Assembly (NCBI GenBank): GCA_024281055.1
Contig: JAMXLF010000082.1
Coordinates: forward strand, 1-41,190
DNA from: Geobacteraceae bacterium
GTDB lineage: Bacteria > Desulfobacterota > Desulfuromonadia > Geobacterales > Geobacteraceae
DNA length: 41,190 nucleotides
Direction of reading: 5' to 3'
Positions 1 to 7,174 of this stretch are shown piece by piece. The first letter of the stretch is position 1. Every line of letters starts with the position of its first letter. A program made the position numbers and the translations under genes. Under the pieces are notes generated by a model. It did not search any database. It saw nothing but the letters and a program-made list of their open reading frames with translations, and had not been told where the DNA came from.

Positions 1-1
1 C

Positions 2-592
2 ATCTTCTTTAAATTCCTTCAGGTCCAGCGGGCCAAAAGCGAGTCACAGCGCTTCCTGGACTTCTTCTGGAAGACCAAGCGCTTCGACGCCATCAGCAGC
101 CAGGTCGACCGCTTCGCCAATGCGCCCTTGACCCTTCTCTTCAGCGAAGGGTATGCGGAACTAAAAAAACTGATGGAGCACGGCGAGCAGGTGGCGGCTC
201 CGGGGGTCATCACCACCGAAACCGGCGGCATCGACAACATCGACCGCGCCCTGCGGCGGGCCACCAACACCGAAGTCGCCCGGCTGGAGAAGTATCTCAC
301 CTTCCTCGCCACCACCGGCTCCACCGCCCCGTTCATCGGGCTGTTCGGCACTGTCTGGGGGATCATGACCTCCTTCAAGGGGATCGGCGAAACCGGCTCC
401 GCCAGCCTGGCCGTTGTGGCTCCCGGCATCGCCGAGGCGCTCATCGCCACCGCCATCGGTCTGGTGGCCGCCATACCGGCCGTCATGGGGTACAACCATT
501 TCCAGCACAAGATCAAGGTGCTCATCGCGGAGATGGACAGCTTCTCCACGGAGTTCCTGAACATCGTGCAGCGTAGCTTCGCCAAAAAATAA
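2..592 (+). CDS. tolQ: TolQ proton-channel subunit of Tol-Pal (5' partial)
   Basis: TolQ is the inner-membrane MotA/TolQ/ExbB-type subunit that, with TolR, uses the proton motive force to energise TolA. The reading frame is open from base 2, so the N-terminus lies outside the window; 196 codons remain. The visible part begins with the cytoplasmic region (FFKFLQVQRAKSE) and holds the two conserved C-terminal membrane segments, one around STAPFIGLFGTVWGIM and one around ALIATAIGLVAAIPAVMGY. These match the MotA/TolQ/ExbB channel domain, whose Gly, Pro and Thr residues line the proton path. The gene ends 12 bases before tolR and starts the tolQRAB run. TolQ and ExbB are close relatives; the neighbours tolA, tolB and pal decide for TolQ. 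Confidence 0.95.
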   Translation: MFFKFLQVQRAKSESQRFLDFFWKTKRFDAISSQVDRFANAPLTLLFSEGYAELKKLMEHGEQVAAPGVITTETGGIDNIDRALRRATNTEVARLEKYLTFLATTGSTAPFIGLFGTVWGIMTSFKGIGETGSASLAVVAPGIAEALIATAIGLVAAIPAVMGYNHFQHKIKVLIAEMDSFSTEFLNIVQRSFAKK

Positions 593-604
593 GGAACCCT
601 CCCC

Positions 605-1024
605 ATGGAAATAGGAAGCAGAGACAACAGTGACCGCGGCACCATGTCGCAGATCAACGTCACCCCCCTCGTGGACGTCATGCTCGTGCTGTTGGTGATC
701 TTCATGGTTACCGCCCCCATGATGCAGCAGGGAGTGCAGGTCAACCTGCCGAAGGCGGAAACCAAGGCGCTGCCGTCCCAGGAGGAGACGGTGGTCGTAT
801 CCATCGAAAAGTCGGGCCGCCTCTTCATCAATAGCTCGGAGGTGTCCAACGAGGAACTCCGCAGCAAGCTCATGACCATGTTTGCCAACCGGAGCAAGAA
901 AGAGGTGTTTCTCAAGGCCGACCGCGATGTGCCGTACGGCGAGGTGGTCAGAACCATGGCCGAGATCAAGGGTGCCGGCATCGAACGCCTCGGTATGATC
1001 ACGGAGCCCACCCAGAGGAAATGA
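605..1024 (+). CDS. tolR: TolR/ExbD-family biopolymer transport protein
   Basis: This is the partner of TolQ in the proton-driven motor of the Tol-Pal system. It has 139 residues, the usual length. A short cytoplasmic N-terminus is followed by one membrane segment (PLVDVMLVLLVIFMVTAPMM, about residues 19-38) that carries the conserved Asp of the proton path. The periplasmic remainder has the ExbD/TolR fold (VPYGEVVRTMAEIKGAGI near the C-terminus). It overlaps tolA by four bases (ATGA), so the two are probably translationally coupled. ExbD is the alternative by sequence alone; gene order favours TolR. Confidence 0.95.
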   Translation: MEIGSRDNSDRGTMSQINVTPLVDVMLVLLVIFMVTAPMMQQGVQVNLPKAETKALPSQEETVVVSIEKSGRLFINSSEVSNEELRSKLMTMFANRSKKEVFLKADRDVPYGEVVRTMAEIKGAGIERLGMITEPTQRK

Positions 1025-1785
1025 CGCTGCAGCCTTCGCGACACGAGGGACGACTGGGCACGATGGTGGCCGTCTCCCTGATGGTTCACCTGACCATGTT
1101 CGTTATCCTGACCCGGGCCAATTTCTTCCCCGGGCTCAAGTACCCCGAAGCGCCGGTCTACTACGTGGACGTTGTTAACCTGCCGGTCGCCAGTCCGCGG
1201 GCAGGCAGCCCCGCAGCCGCACCGGGCCCCGCCGCTCCAGCCCCCCCACCCCGCACCGCACCGCGCGAGATGACTCTGCCGGCCACCTCGCCGGCAAAAA
1301 CGAAACCGACCAGCACCCCGGCCAAAGCCGGACCCCAGAAACCAACGCCGGAAACGGCTCGGGAATTCGAGGAACGGCTGGCCCAACTGGAGCGGGAAAC
1401 CGAGGCCCGCCACGAGGCAGCGGCAATCGAAGAGCTCAAGAAGCGCGTGGCGGCGGGCGGCCGGGCACCGGCAGGGATGCCGGGCGCGACCGGCAAGGAG
1501 GCGGGGAGCGATTACGGCAGCTATATCCAGTCGCGGCTCCGGGACGCCTTCAAGACCACCATTGCAAGCCAGAGCAAGAACCCGGAGGTCGTGGTGCACC
1601 TCACCATCGACCGGAACGGGAAGGTCGTCCGGGCACGGCTGGAACGCAGTTCCGGCGACAAGGTGTTTGAGGATTCCGTCATGCGTGCCATCGCCAAGGC
1701 GGAACAAAACTTTCTGCCTCCTCCCCGCGGGGGGGGATTCGATCAAGGCTTTATCTTCAAGCCGCAAGGGGTAGGAAAAAAGTGA
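1021..1785 (+). CDS. tolA: TolA/TonB C-terminal energy transducer
   Basis: TolA spans the periplasm and passes energy from TolQR to Pal and TolB at the outer membrane. The 254 residues show one N-terminal membrane anchor (about 12-32, VAVSLMVHLTMFVILTRANF), a long Ala/Pro/Lys-rich stretch (about 57-105), a charged helical part (EFEERLAQLERETEARHEAA), and a TonB-like C-terminal domain (about 165-254) containing VVVHLTIDRNGKVVRARLE. The helical linker is much shorter than in E. coli TolA (421 residues), which is usual outside gammaproteobacteria. It overlaps tolR by four bases and tolB by four bases. TonB is the alternative; the tolQ-tolR-tolB-pal context supports TolA. Confidence 0.9.
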   Translation: MTLQPSRHEGRLGTMVAVSLMVHLTMFVILTRANFFPGLKYPEAPVYYVDVVNLPVASPRAGSPAAAPGPAAPAPPPRTAPREMTLPATSPAKTKPTSTPAKAGPQKPTPETAREFEERLAQLERETEARHEAAAIEELKKRVAAGGRAPAGMPGATGKEAGSDYGSYIQSRLRDAFKTTIASQSKNPEVVVHLTIDRNGKVVRARLERSSGDKVFEDSVMRAIAKAEQNFLPPPRGGGFDQGFIFKPQGVGKK

Positions 1786-3068
1786 AGAAGATTTTTCTCG
1801 TCATGGCCCTCCTCATCTTTCCGGCAGCCGTCTTCGCCGCCAGCCAGGGTTATCTGGAGGTCACCGCACCGGGAACGCGCCTCCTCCAGCTTGCCATAGC
1901 CCCTCCCGTCGCCCTGGCTGGCCCCGAGAACAGTGCTTTTTCCAAGGATATCGTCGATGCCCTTCGCTTCGACATGACGCTGGCAGGGCCGTTCAATGTC
2001 ACGACGTCTCCTGTGACTGAAGGAACGAGCGGCATCCGCCCGGGCGATTTCGATTTCACGCCCTGGAAGGCCGCGGGCGCCGATCTCCTCATCAAGACCG
2101 GGTATTCCCAGGCCAACGGCAACGTTACGCTGGAATGCCGGCTGTACGACGTGGTCCGGAGCCAGGAGTTGGCGGCCAAGCGGTACAGCGGCAGCGCCAA
2201 GGAACTACGCCGGATGGCCCATACCTTCTCCGACGAGATCATGCGGGTGACCACCGGCGAGAAGGGACCGTTCACCGGCAAGATTGCCTTTGTTTCTACC
2301 CGGACCGGAAACAAGGAGATCTACCTCATGGACTACGACGGCTATAATGTCCAGCGGGTCACCCACAACGGTTCCATCAATCTCAACCCCGATTTCTCCC
2401 CGTCCGGGCGGGAGCTCATTTACACTTCCTACAAAAAGGGGAACCCCGACCTTTACCGCCGGGAACTCTTCACCGGCACCGAGGCCCGCATCTCTGCCCG
2501 CCGCGGCATCAATATCACCGGCGCGTGGGCTCCCGACGGCAACCGCATTGCCCTCGCCATGAGCAAGGACGGCACATCCCAGATCTACGTCATCTCCAAG
2601 GACGGCAAGGAGCTCGCACGGCTCACCCATTCCAACGCCATCGACGTCTCGCCGGCCTGGTCCCCGGACGGTTCCCGCCTGGCCTTCGTCTCCGACCGGC
2701 TGGGAAAGCCCCAGGTCTTCATCATGAACGCGGACGGCTCGAACGTCCACCGGCTCACCACGAGCGGAGCCTACAACGTCAGCCCGCGCTGGTCGCCGAA
2801 AGGTGACCGGATCGCCTACTGCCGCCAGATGGGCAACGGTTTCCAGATCTTCACGATCAATCAGGACGGTAGCGGCGATACCCAACTCACCACGGATGGA
2901 AGCAACGAGCATCCCCGCTGGTCTCCGGACGGGCGGTACATCACCTTCAGCTCACGGCGGGGGGGAGCGGATGCCCTCTATGTCATGCGGGCCGATGGCA
3001 CCGGCCAGGCCATGATCTCCAGGGGAAAGGGAAATGATTCGCACCCCGTCTGGTCGCCGCGCTGGTAG
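1782..3068 (+). CDS. tolB: TolB periplasmic beta-propeller protein
   Basis: TolB is the periplasmic protein that binds Pal and is displaced by TolA during outer-membrane constriction. It has 428 residues with a GTG start overlapping the tolA stop codon. A cleavable signal peptide is visible (MKKIFLVMALLIFPAAVFAA). An N-terminal TolB domain (about 22-160) is followed by repeated WD40-like/PD40 blades, seen as recurring SPDG or SPSG units such as AWSPDGSRLAFVSDR and RWSPDGRYITFSS. Length and architecture match the family. It closes the tightly overlapping tolQRAB block; pal follows after 130 bases and has its own promoter-like sequence. Confidence 0.95.
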   Translation: MKKIFLVMALLIFPAAVFAASQGYLEVTAPGTRLLQLAIAPPVALAGPENSAFSKDIVDALRFDMTLAGPFNVTTSPVTEGTSGIRPGDFDFTPWKAAGADLLIKTGYSQANGNVTLECRLYDVVRSQELAAKRYSGSAKELRRMAHTFSDEIMRVTTGEKGPFTGKIAFVSTRTGNKEIYLMDYDGYNVQRVTHNGSINLNPDFSPSGRELIYTSYKKGNPDLYRRELFTGTEARISARRGINITGAWAPDGNRIALAMSKDGTSQIYVISKDGKELARLTHSNAIDVSPAWSPDGSRLAFVSDRLGKPQVFIMNADGSNVHRLTTSGAYNVSPRWSPKGDRIAYCRQMGNGFQIFTINQDGSGDTQLTTDGSNEHPRWSPDGRYITFSSRRGGADALYVMRADGTGQAMISRGKGNDSHPVWSPRW

Positions 3069-3096
3069 CCTGACACCCTTTTTTTTGCAGAGGGCA

Positions 3097-3124
3097 TTGA
3101 AAACTGACGCAGCTTATGTATAAT
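3097..3124 (+). promoter_or_regulatory. Sigma-70-type promoter upstream of pal
   Basis: TTGAAA (3097-3102) and TATAAT (3119-3124) are separated by 16 bases, in the tolB-pal gap. The -10 is a perfect consensus. This would let pal be transcribed apart from tolQRAB, which fits the high abundance of Pal known in other bacteria. Confidence 0.6.
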
Positions 3125-3198
3125 GAGGGCTGCGAAAACGGCTTTGCGGAGGGGAATACCCTTCCTATTATCAATTCATGCTGAAAAGGAGCGGGACA

Positions 3199-3777
3199 AT
3201 GCGCGATGGTATGGTGGGTTTCCTGGTGGTTCTCTGTTGTGGTGCTCTTCTTGTCGGCGGCTGTGCCAAGAAGGAGATGGTGAAGGGTGAGGAGGCGATA
3301 CCCGCAGCTGCCGCCCCCGTGAAGCCTGCGGAGCAGGCTCCTGCCAAGCCCGAGGTTAAGCAAGAAAAGATGGCTGCTGAGCCGGTCAAGGAAGTCCCCC
3401 TCGCCAAGGAAGAAGCAGCCACGGCACCTTCAGCCGCCCAGGAAGAAACCCTTCAGAGAATTCACTTCGACTTCGACTCATACGTTCTCACCAAGGATGC
3501 CCGCGATATCCTCACCAAGGACGCCGAGCTGCTCCTGAAAAAGATTACCGCCAAGGTGACCATCGAGGGACACTGCGACGAGCGCGGCTCCGACGAGTAT
3601 AACCTCGCCCTCGGCGAAAAACGGGCCAAGGCTGCCATGAACTACCTTGTCACCCTCGGTATACCCGCCGACCGGCTGTCCGTCATCAGCTACGGCAAGG
3701 AAAAACCGCTCGATCCGGGGCACGATGAAGCAGCATGGGCAAAGAACAGACGGGACGAGTTCGTCGTTACCAAGTAG
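3199..3777 (+). CDS. pal: Pal peptidoglycan-associated lipoprotein
   Basis: Pal is an outer-membrane lipoprotein that grips peptidoglycan through an OmpA-like domain and binds TolB and TolA. I chose the ATG at 3199 (192 aa) rather than the upstream ATG at 3178 because AAAAGGAG sits seven bases before it. The signal peptide ends in a lipobox (LLVGGC, then AKKE). An Ala/Pro/Lys/Glu-rich tether follows, then the OmpA_C domain (IHFDFDSYVLTKDARDIL ... IEGHCDERGSDEYNLALGEKRA), with the Asp and Arg residues that bind diaminopimelate. It is followed by a strong hairpin terminator. Confidence 0.95.
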   Translation: MRDGMVGFLVVLCCGALLVGGCAKKEMVKGEEAIPAAAAPVKPAEQAPAKPEVKQEKMAAEPVKEVPLAKEEAATAPSAAQEETLQRIHFDFDSYVLTKDARDILTKDAELLLKKITAKVTIEGHCDERGSDEYNLALGEKRAKAAMNYLVTLGIPADRLSVISYGKEKPLDPGHDEAAWAKNRRDEFVVTK

Positions 3778-3803
3778 AAAGTGCACCCGTTCAAGCCTGA
3801 CAG

Positions 3804-3832
3804 GGGGCGTATGGACATACGCCCCTTTTTTT
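3804..3832 (+). terminator. Intrinsic terminator between pal and cpoB
   Basis: GGGGCGTATG (3804-3813) can pair with CATACGCCCC (3816-3825), in practice a 9-bp stem with a GGAC loop, followed by seven T residues. It begins 26 bases after the pal stop and ends 35 bases before the cpoB start, leaving no room for a full promoter in between. Confidence 0.85.
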
Positions 3833-3867
3833 GGACCTCAAGACTAATCAAGGAGGATTTCAGCACT

Positions 3868-4692
3868 ATGCGGCTCGTCGCCAGCATCGCCACCGCCCTG
3901 CTCCTCATCACCCTGACCGGGTGCGCCAGCAGGCGTGATATGGAAACTCTCCAGAGTGACATGGATGAAGTCAAGACCCGCATCCTCGGTATGGAAAAGG
4001 ATATCAGCGGGGTAAAGAACCTGACCCAGGAAGAGATGACACGGAGGCTCGCTGAGTTCCAGAAGGAGATGGACAGCGTGCGCAAGGGGACTGCCGACCT
4101 TCAGGCCACCCTCGACAGCGCCCGGGTCGACATGCAATCCCTCACCGGCAAGATCGACGATGTAGCCATCCAGGCGAAGAAGCCGGCCGAAGACATCTCC
4201 CTCCTCAAGGAAGACACCAATCGCCGTCTGACAGCCTTTGAAGAGCGGTTGCTCAAGGTGGAGAAGGGGCTGGAGGACCTCCAGAAAAACGTCGCCGACC
4301 TCAAGACTGCGGCGACGGAAACACCGGAAGCCCTCTATCAGAAGGCCCTCGACACCTTCCGCAGTGGCGACACGCAGAAGGCGCGCGAGCTTTTCAACAA
4401 ATTCCTGGAGCGCTACCCCAAGCATGAACTTGCAGCCAACGCCCATTACTGGGTTGGCGAAACCTATTACGGCGAGAAAAACTACGACCAGGCGATCTTG
4501 GCATTCCAGGAGGTCATCAAGAATTATCCCGACAAGGAAAAGGCCCCTGCGGCCATGCTGAAACAGGCCCTGGCCTTCAGGGCGCTGGGCGATACGAAAA
4601 GCGCCCGGTATGTCCTGAAGAAGCTCATCGAAGAGCACCCCGTGGCCGACGAAGTCAAGACGGCGAAGGAGAAACTGAAGGAATTCAAATAG
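3868..4692 (+). CDS. cpoB: CpoB/YbgF-type Tol-Pal accessory protein
   Basis: CpoB links Tol-Pal to peptidoglycan synthesis at division (in E. coli it modulates PBP1B). The open frame extends upstream to 3781, but the start is placed at ATG 3868 because AAGGAGG lies nine bases before it and a terminator hairpin occupies the upstream part; this gives 274 residues. The N-terminus is a signal peptide with lipobox (LITLTGC, then ASRR), so this copy is probably a lipoprotein, unlike the soluble E. coli protein. A long coiled coil follows (about 20-150), then TPR-like repeats (EALYQKALDTFRSGDTQKA, HYWVGETYYGEKNYDQAI). Confidence 0.9.
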   Translation: MRLVASIATALLLITLTGCASRRDMETLQSDMDEVKTRILGMEKDISGVKNLTQEEMTRRLAEFQKEMDSVRKGTADLQATLDSARVDMQSLTGKIDDVAIQAKKPAEDISLLKEDTNRRLTAFEERLLKVEKGLEDLQKNVADLKTAATETPEALYQKALDTFRSGDTQKARELFNKFLERYPKHELAANAHYWVGETYYGEKNYDQAILAFQEVIKNYPDKEKAPAAMLKQALAFRALGDTKSARYVLKKLIEEHPVADEVKTAKEKLKEFK

Positions 4693-4693
4693 C

Positions 4694-4720
4694 AAAAAGG
4701 CGGGGGTGACCCCGCCTTTT
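4694..4720. terminator. Bidirectional terminator between cpoB and tatA/B
   Basis: GGCGGGG (4699-4705) pairs with CCCCGCC (4710-4716) around a GTGA loop. The stem is flanked by A and T tracts, so it can work on both strands for the two converging genes. Confidence 0.8.
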
Positions 4721-4752
4721 CTATCAGCTACCTGCTATCGTTTCGCTCGGCG

Positions 4753-5049
4753 CTAGGCGTCGCGCTTTTCCCCGGCTTTCTGCGCAGTCTGGTCGGCCGC
4801 GGCGGCCGGCTCCTGCTCTGCAATTGCGGGCCTGGCTGCCTGCTCCGCCGCTTCTTTCGCAAGCCGTTCCTTCTCCTCCTGCGCCCGCGCCTCTTCCTCG
4901 ATGTTCTGCTTGAAATCCTCCGTGGCTCGCCGGAATTCGGCCAGGCCGCGTCCGAGGGATCGGGCGAGATCGGGGAGCTTCTGGGGCCCCAGGACGATCA
5001 GCGCGATCACGAGAATGACGATCAGCTCCGGCATTCCGATTCCAAACAT
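4753..5049 (-). CDS. TatA/TatB-family twin-arginine translocase subunit
   Basis: This is a Tat translocase component for export of folded proteins. It has 98 residues: a short periplasmic N-terminus (MFGIGMPE), one membrane helix (about 8-22), the hinge and conserved [17 protein letters not shown], an amphipathic helix, then an Ala/Glu/Gln-rich charged tail. Glu at residue 8 and the GPQ-LP hinge lean towards TatB; the short tail is equally compatible with TatA/E, so I leave the symbol open. No tatC is nearby. It is transcribed divergently from nadA with its own promoter. Confidence 0.88.
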   Translation of the reverse strand: MFGIGMPELIVILVIALIVLGPQKLPDLARSLGRGLAEFRRATEDFKQNIEEEARAQEEKERLAKEAAEQAARPAIAEQEPAAAADQTAQKAGEKRDA

Positions 5050-5111
5050 GCGGCACCTCTCCTTTGCCGGCCACCCAGAGTCAACCAGCCGGTCATTCCC
5101 ATAATGGTAAA

Positions 5112-5140
5112 ATAATAGAGGTTTTGCCGGACCGTGTCAA
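5112..5140 (-). promoter_or_regulatory. Sigma-70-type promoter of the tatA/B gene
   Basis: On the minus strand, TTGACA (5140-5135) and TATTAT (5117-5112) are separated by 17 bases, 63 bases before the start codon. This is a perfect -35 with a 5/6 -10. Confidence 0.7.
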
Positions 5141-5182
5141 GGCTGGTGATGTCTACCGACGATAGCCGGCGCATGCAAAGGA

Positions 5183-5231
5183 TTTGACATCATCTGCAAG
5201 TTTGTCTACTATTTCACCGTTTGACATCATC
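5183..5231 (+). repeat. Duplicated TTTGACATCATC boxes around the nadA promoter
   Basis: TTTGACATCATC occurs at 5183-5194, covering the -35, and again at 5220-5231, at about the transcription start. The copies are 37 bases apart start to start. A third, inverted partial match (TGATGTC, 5147-5153) lies upstream. Placement at -35 and +1 is what a repressor operator pair would show. Confidence 0.55.
5184..5212 (+). promoter_or_regulatory. Sigma-70-type promoter of nadA
   Basis: TTGACA (5184-5189) and TACTAT (5207-5212) are separated by exactly 17 bases. The transcript would start near 5219. The -35 lies inside the first copy of a duplicated 12-mer (see the repeat at 5183-5231). Confidence 0.75.
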
Positions 5232-5263
5232 AACCGGCAGTACGAGCGGACGGAGAACACCCC

Positions 5264-6178
5264 ATGCAGGAAGCAGCGATCAAACAGGAGATCCGGGCAC
5301 TCCTCAGGGAGCGCAACGGCGTGCTCCTTGCTCATAATTACATGCGCGACGAGGTTCAGGAGATCGCCGACATCACCGGTGATTCACTCGGCCTCTCCAT
5401 CGAGGCTGCACGGACCGCCGCCTCCGTGATCGTCTTCTGCGGCGTCCATTTCATGGCAGAGTCCGCATCCATCCTCGCGCCGGACAAGACCGTCATCCTT
5501 CCCCGCCTCGATGCCGGCTGCCCCATGGCCGACATGATCTCGGTCGAGGGCCTCCTGGCGATGAAGGAGCGCTACCCCGGGGCGCCGGTCGTGACCTACG
5601 TCAACTCGTCGGCGGCGGTCAAGGCAGCGAGCGACATCTGCTGCACGTCGGCCAATGCGGTGCGGGTGGTCAACTCCCTCCCGGAGAGCGAGCTCATCTT
5701 CACCCCCGACAAGAACCTCGGAAGCTACGTGGCCCGCTTCACCGGCAAGACCATCCACCTCTGGGAAGGATACTGCCCCACCCATGAGCGTCTCCGCGTC
5801 GACGACGTAACGCGCCTGAAGCAGGCGCATCCCGACGCCCTTTTCATCTGCCACCCCGAGTGCAACCCGGCCGTCGTGGCCCTTGCCGATCACGTCTGCT
5901 CCACGAGCGGCATGTACGATTTCTGCCGGCAGAGCACGGCACAAAGGTTCATCATCGGCACCGAGGCGGGCATCCTCTACCGGCTGAAAAGAGAGAACCC
6001 GGCCAAGGAGTTCATCCTTGCATCCCCGGCCCTCATCTGCCCCAACATGAAACTCACCTCCCTGGAGGATATCCGCGAGGCACTCACCACCATGGCACCG
6101 GTGGTGAAGGTGCCGGAGGAGATCAGGGTGAGGGCGAAACGGGCGCTGGACCGGATGCTGGCAATACCCCGGGACTAG
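5264..6178 (+). CDS. nadA: Quinolinate synthase NadA
   Basis: NadA condenses iminoaspartate with dihydroxyacetone phosphate to make quinolinate, the precursor of NAD; it is a [4Fe-4S] enzyme. The 304 residues match the short NadA form. The three cluster cysteines are visible: C86 (DAGCPMADM), C171 ([11 protein letters not shown]) and C259 ([11 protein letters not shown]). Other family motifs are [20 protein letters not shown] and [11 protein letters not shown]-like [14 protein letters not shown]. No nadB or nadC is adjacent. The stop codon falls inside a run of 7-bp tandem repeats. Confidence 0.97.
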   Translation: MQEAAIKQEIRALLRERNGVLLAHNYMRDEVQEIADITGDSLGLSIEAARTAASVIVFCGVHFMAESASILAPDKTVILPRLDAGCPMADMISVEGLLAMKERYPGAPVVTYVNSSAAVKAASDICCTSANAVRVVNSLPESELIFTPDKNLGSYVARFTGKTIHLWEGYCPTHERLRVDDVTRLKQAHPDALFICHPECNPAVVALADHVCSTSGMYDFCRQSTAQRFIIGTEAGILYRLKRENPAKEFILASPALICPNMKLTSLEDIREALTTMAPVVKVPEEIRVRAKRALDRMLAIPRD

Positions 6179-6198
6179 GGACTCGGGACTGGGGACCA
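6171..6198 (+). repeat. Four tandem heptamers GGGACTN after nadA
   Basis: GGGACTA, GGGACTC, GGGACTG and GGGACCA follow one another without gaps. The first unit contains the first two bases of the nadA TAG stop. They resemble in style the short tandemly repeated heptamers known from cyanobacterial intergenic DNA. Confidence 0.8.
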
Positions 6199-6233
6199 GG
6201 AAACTACCAATCTAGCAAGTCCAGGAGTCTAAC

Positions 6234-6767
6234 ATGATCCGGCCATTCCAGGGGATTCATCCACAGATCGACGACAGCGCCTTCATCGCCGAGACGGCGG
6301 TCATCGTCGGCGACGTGACGATCGGCCCGCAGAGCAGCGTCTGGTACAACGTGGTGGCGCGGGGCGACGTGAACTTCATCCGGATCGGCGCCCGGACCAA
6401 TGTCCAGGACCTCTCCATGCTCCACGTCACCCACAAGAAACACGCCGACGACCCGGGCGCCCCCCTCGTCATCGGCGATGACGTCACCATCGGCCACAGC
6501 GTCACCCTCCATGGCTGCACCATCGGCAACGGCGCCTTCATCGGCATGCAGGCGATCGTCATGGACAAGGCGGTTGTGGGGGAAGGTGCCCTCATCGGCG
6601 CCCGGGCACTGGTCACCGAGGGGACTATCATCCCACCCCACACCCTCTGGGTCGGCGCCCCGGCCAAGTACAAGCGCGACCTCACCCCGGACGAGATCGC
6701 CTGGCTCGCCAAATCCCCCCAGAATTACGTCAGGTACGCCAGGCAGTACATCGACGACCAAGTATAA
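6234..6767 (+). CDS. Gamma-carbonic-anhydrase-family hexapeptide protein
   Basis: This is a left-handed beta-helix protein of the gamma-class carbonic anhydrase / YrdA / PaaY group, 177 residues. Hexapeptide repeats run through most of the chain (AVIVGDVTIGPQSSVWYNV, NGAFIGMQAIVMDKAVVGEG). Histidines suited to metal binding occur at about 64 and 67 (MLHVTHKKH) and at 88 and 93 (IGHSVTLHGC). Members of this family are often annotated as carbonic anhydrases, but many show no measured activity, so the reaction is uncertain. It lies 55 bases after nadA. Confidence 0.88.
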   Translation: MIRPFQGIHPQIDDSAFIAETAVIVGDVTIGPQSSVWYNVVARGDVNFIRIGARTNVQDLSMLHVTHKKHADDPGAPLVIGDDVTIGHSVTLHGCTIGNGAFIGMQAIVMDKAVVGEGALIGARALVTEGTIIPPHTLWVGAPAKYKRDLTPDEIAWLAKSPQNYVRYARQYIDDQV

Positions 6768-6798
6768 CCCACCTGACATACGGCTACGGCACGAATTG

Positions 6799-6837
6799 CA
6801 CAAAGCCCCCGGAACAGAGATCAGTCGGGGCTTTGTG
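6799..6837. terminator. Hairpin after the gamma-CA gene
   Basis: CACAAAGCCCC (6799-6809) pairs perfectly with GGGGCTTTGTG (6827-6837). No T tract follows, so it may be a weak terminator or an RNA 3'-end stabiliser. Confidence 0.5.
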
Positions 6838-6873
6838 GCGAGTACGCAGGCCATCGTGGTCCATCATTTTCAT

Positions 6874-7016
6874 ATTTGCAAATCACCCGCACCTTTTTGC
6901 ATTTTTGCAAAACCCCATTTCCTCTGCTGCAAACCCACTCAACCCCTTGATATTCTATGAATATTTTATCATGGACGCCATTCCGGCCGTGTAAACGTAT
7001 TTGCATTTCTACAAAT
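6874..7016. promoter_or_regulatory. Cluster of TTTGCA palindromes upstream of the OFA carrier
   Basis: This AT-rich stretch holds ATTTGCAAAT (6874-6883), TTTTGCA-N4-TGCAAAA (6895-6912), a half-site TGCAAA (6928-6933), and ATTTGCA-N4-TACAAAT (6999-7016). The two 18-bp palindromes have the same N4 layout and centres 104 bases apart, about ten helical turns. The rest of the 6768-7174 gap has no gene that I can support. Confidence 0.55.
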
Positions 7017-7174
7017 CAGTTTCCCAAACCCCTGAACGTCGTCTTAATCTGCACTTTTATAACTATCTATTATTGTTAATGTTTTTTTGTTATACAAAAT
7101 TCTAGAACATTGGTATGCATGTTGCTCTTCTATTTTGTCAGATTCTGGACCATTAATCACGGAGGTGAGATATC

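Noticed and set aside
3178-3198. Upstream ATG as the start of pal
   Set aside because: It lacks a ribosome-binding site, whereas the ATG at 3199 has AAAAGGAG at proper spacing and gives a normal lipoprotein signal peptide.
6788-6799. Sigma-54-like GGCACGAATTGC after the gamma-CA gene
   Set aside because: The GG and GC are only 8 bases apart instead of 10, and the site lies at a terminator hairpin far from the next start.
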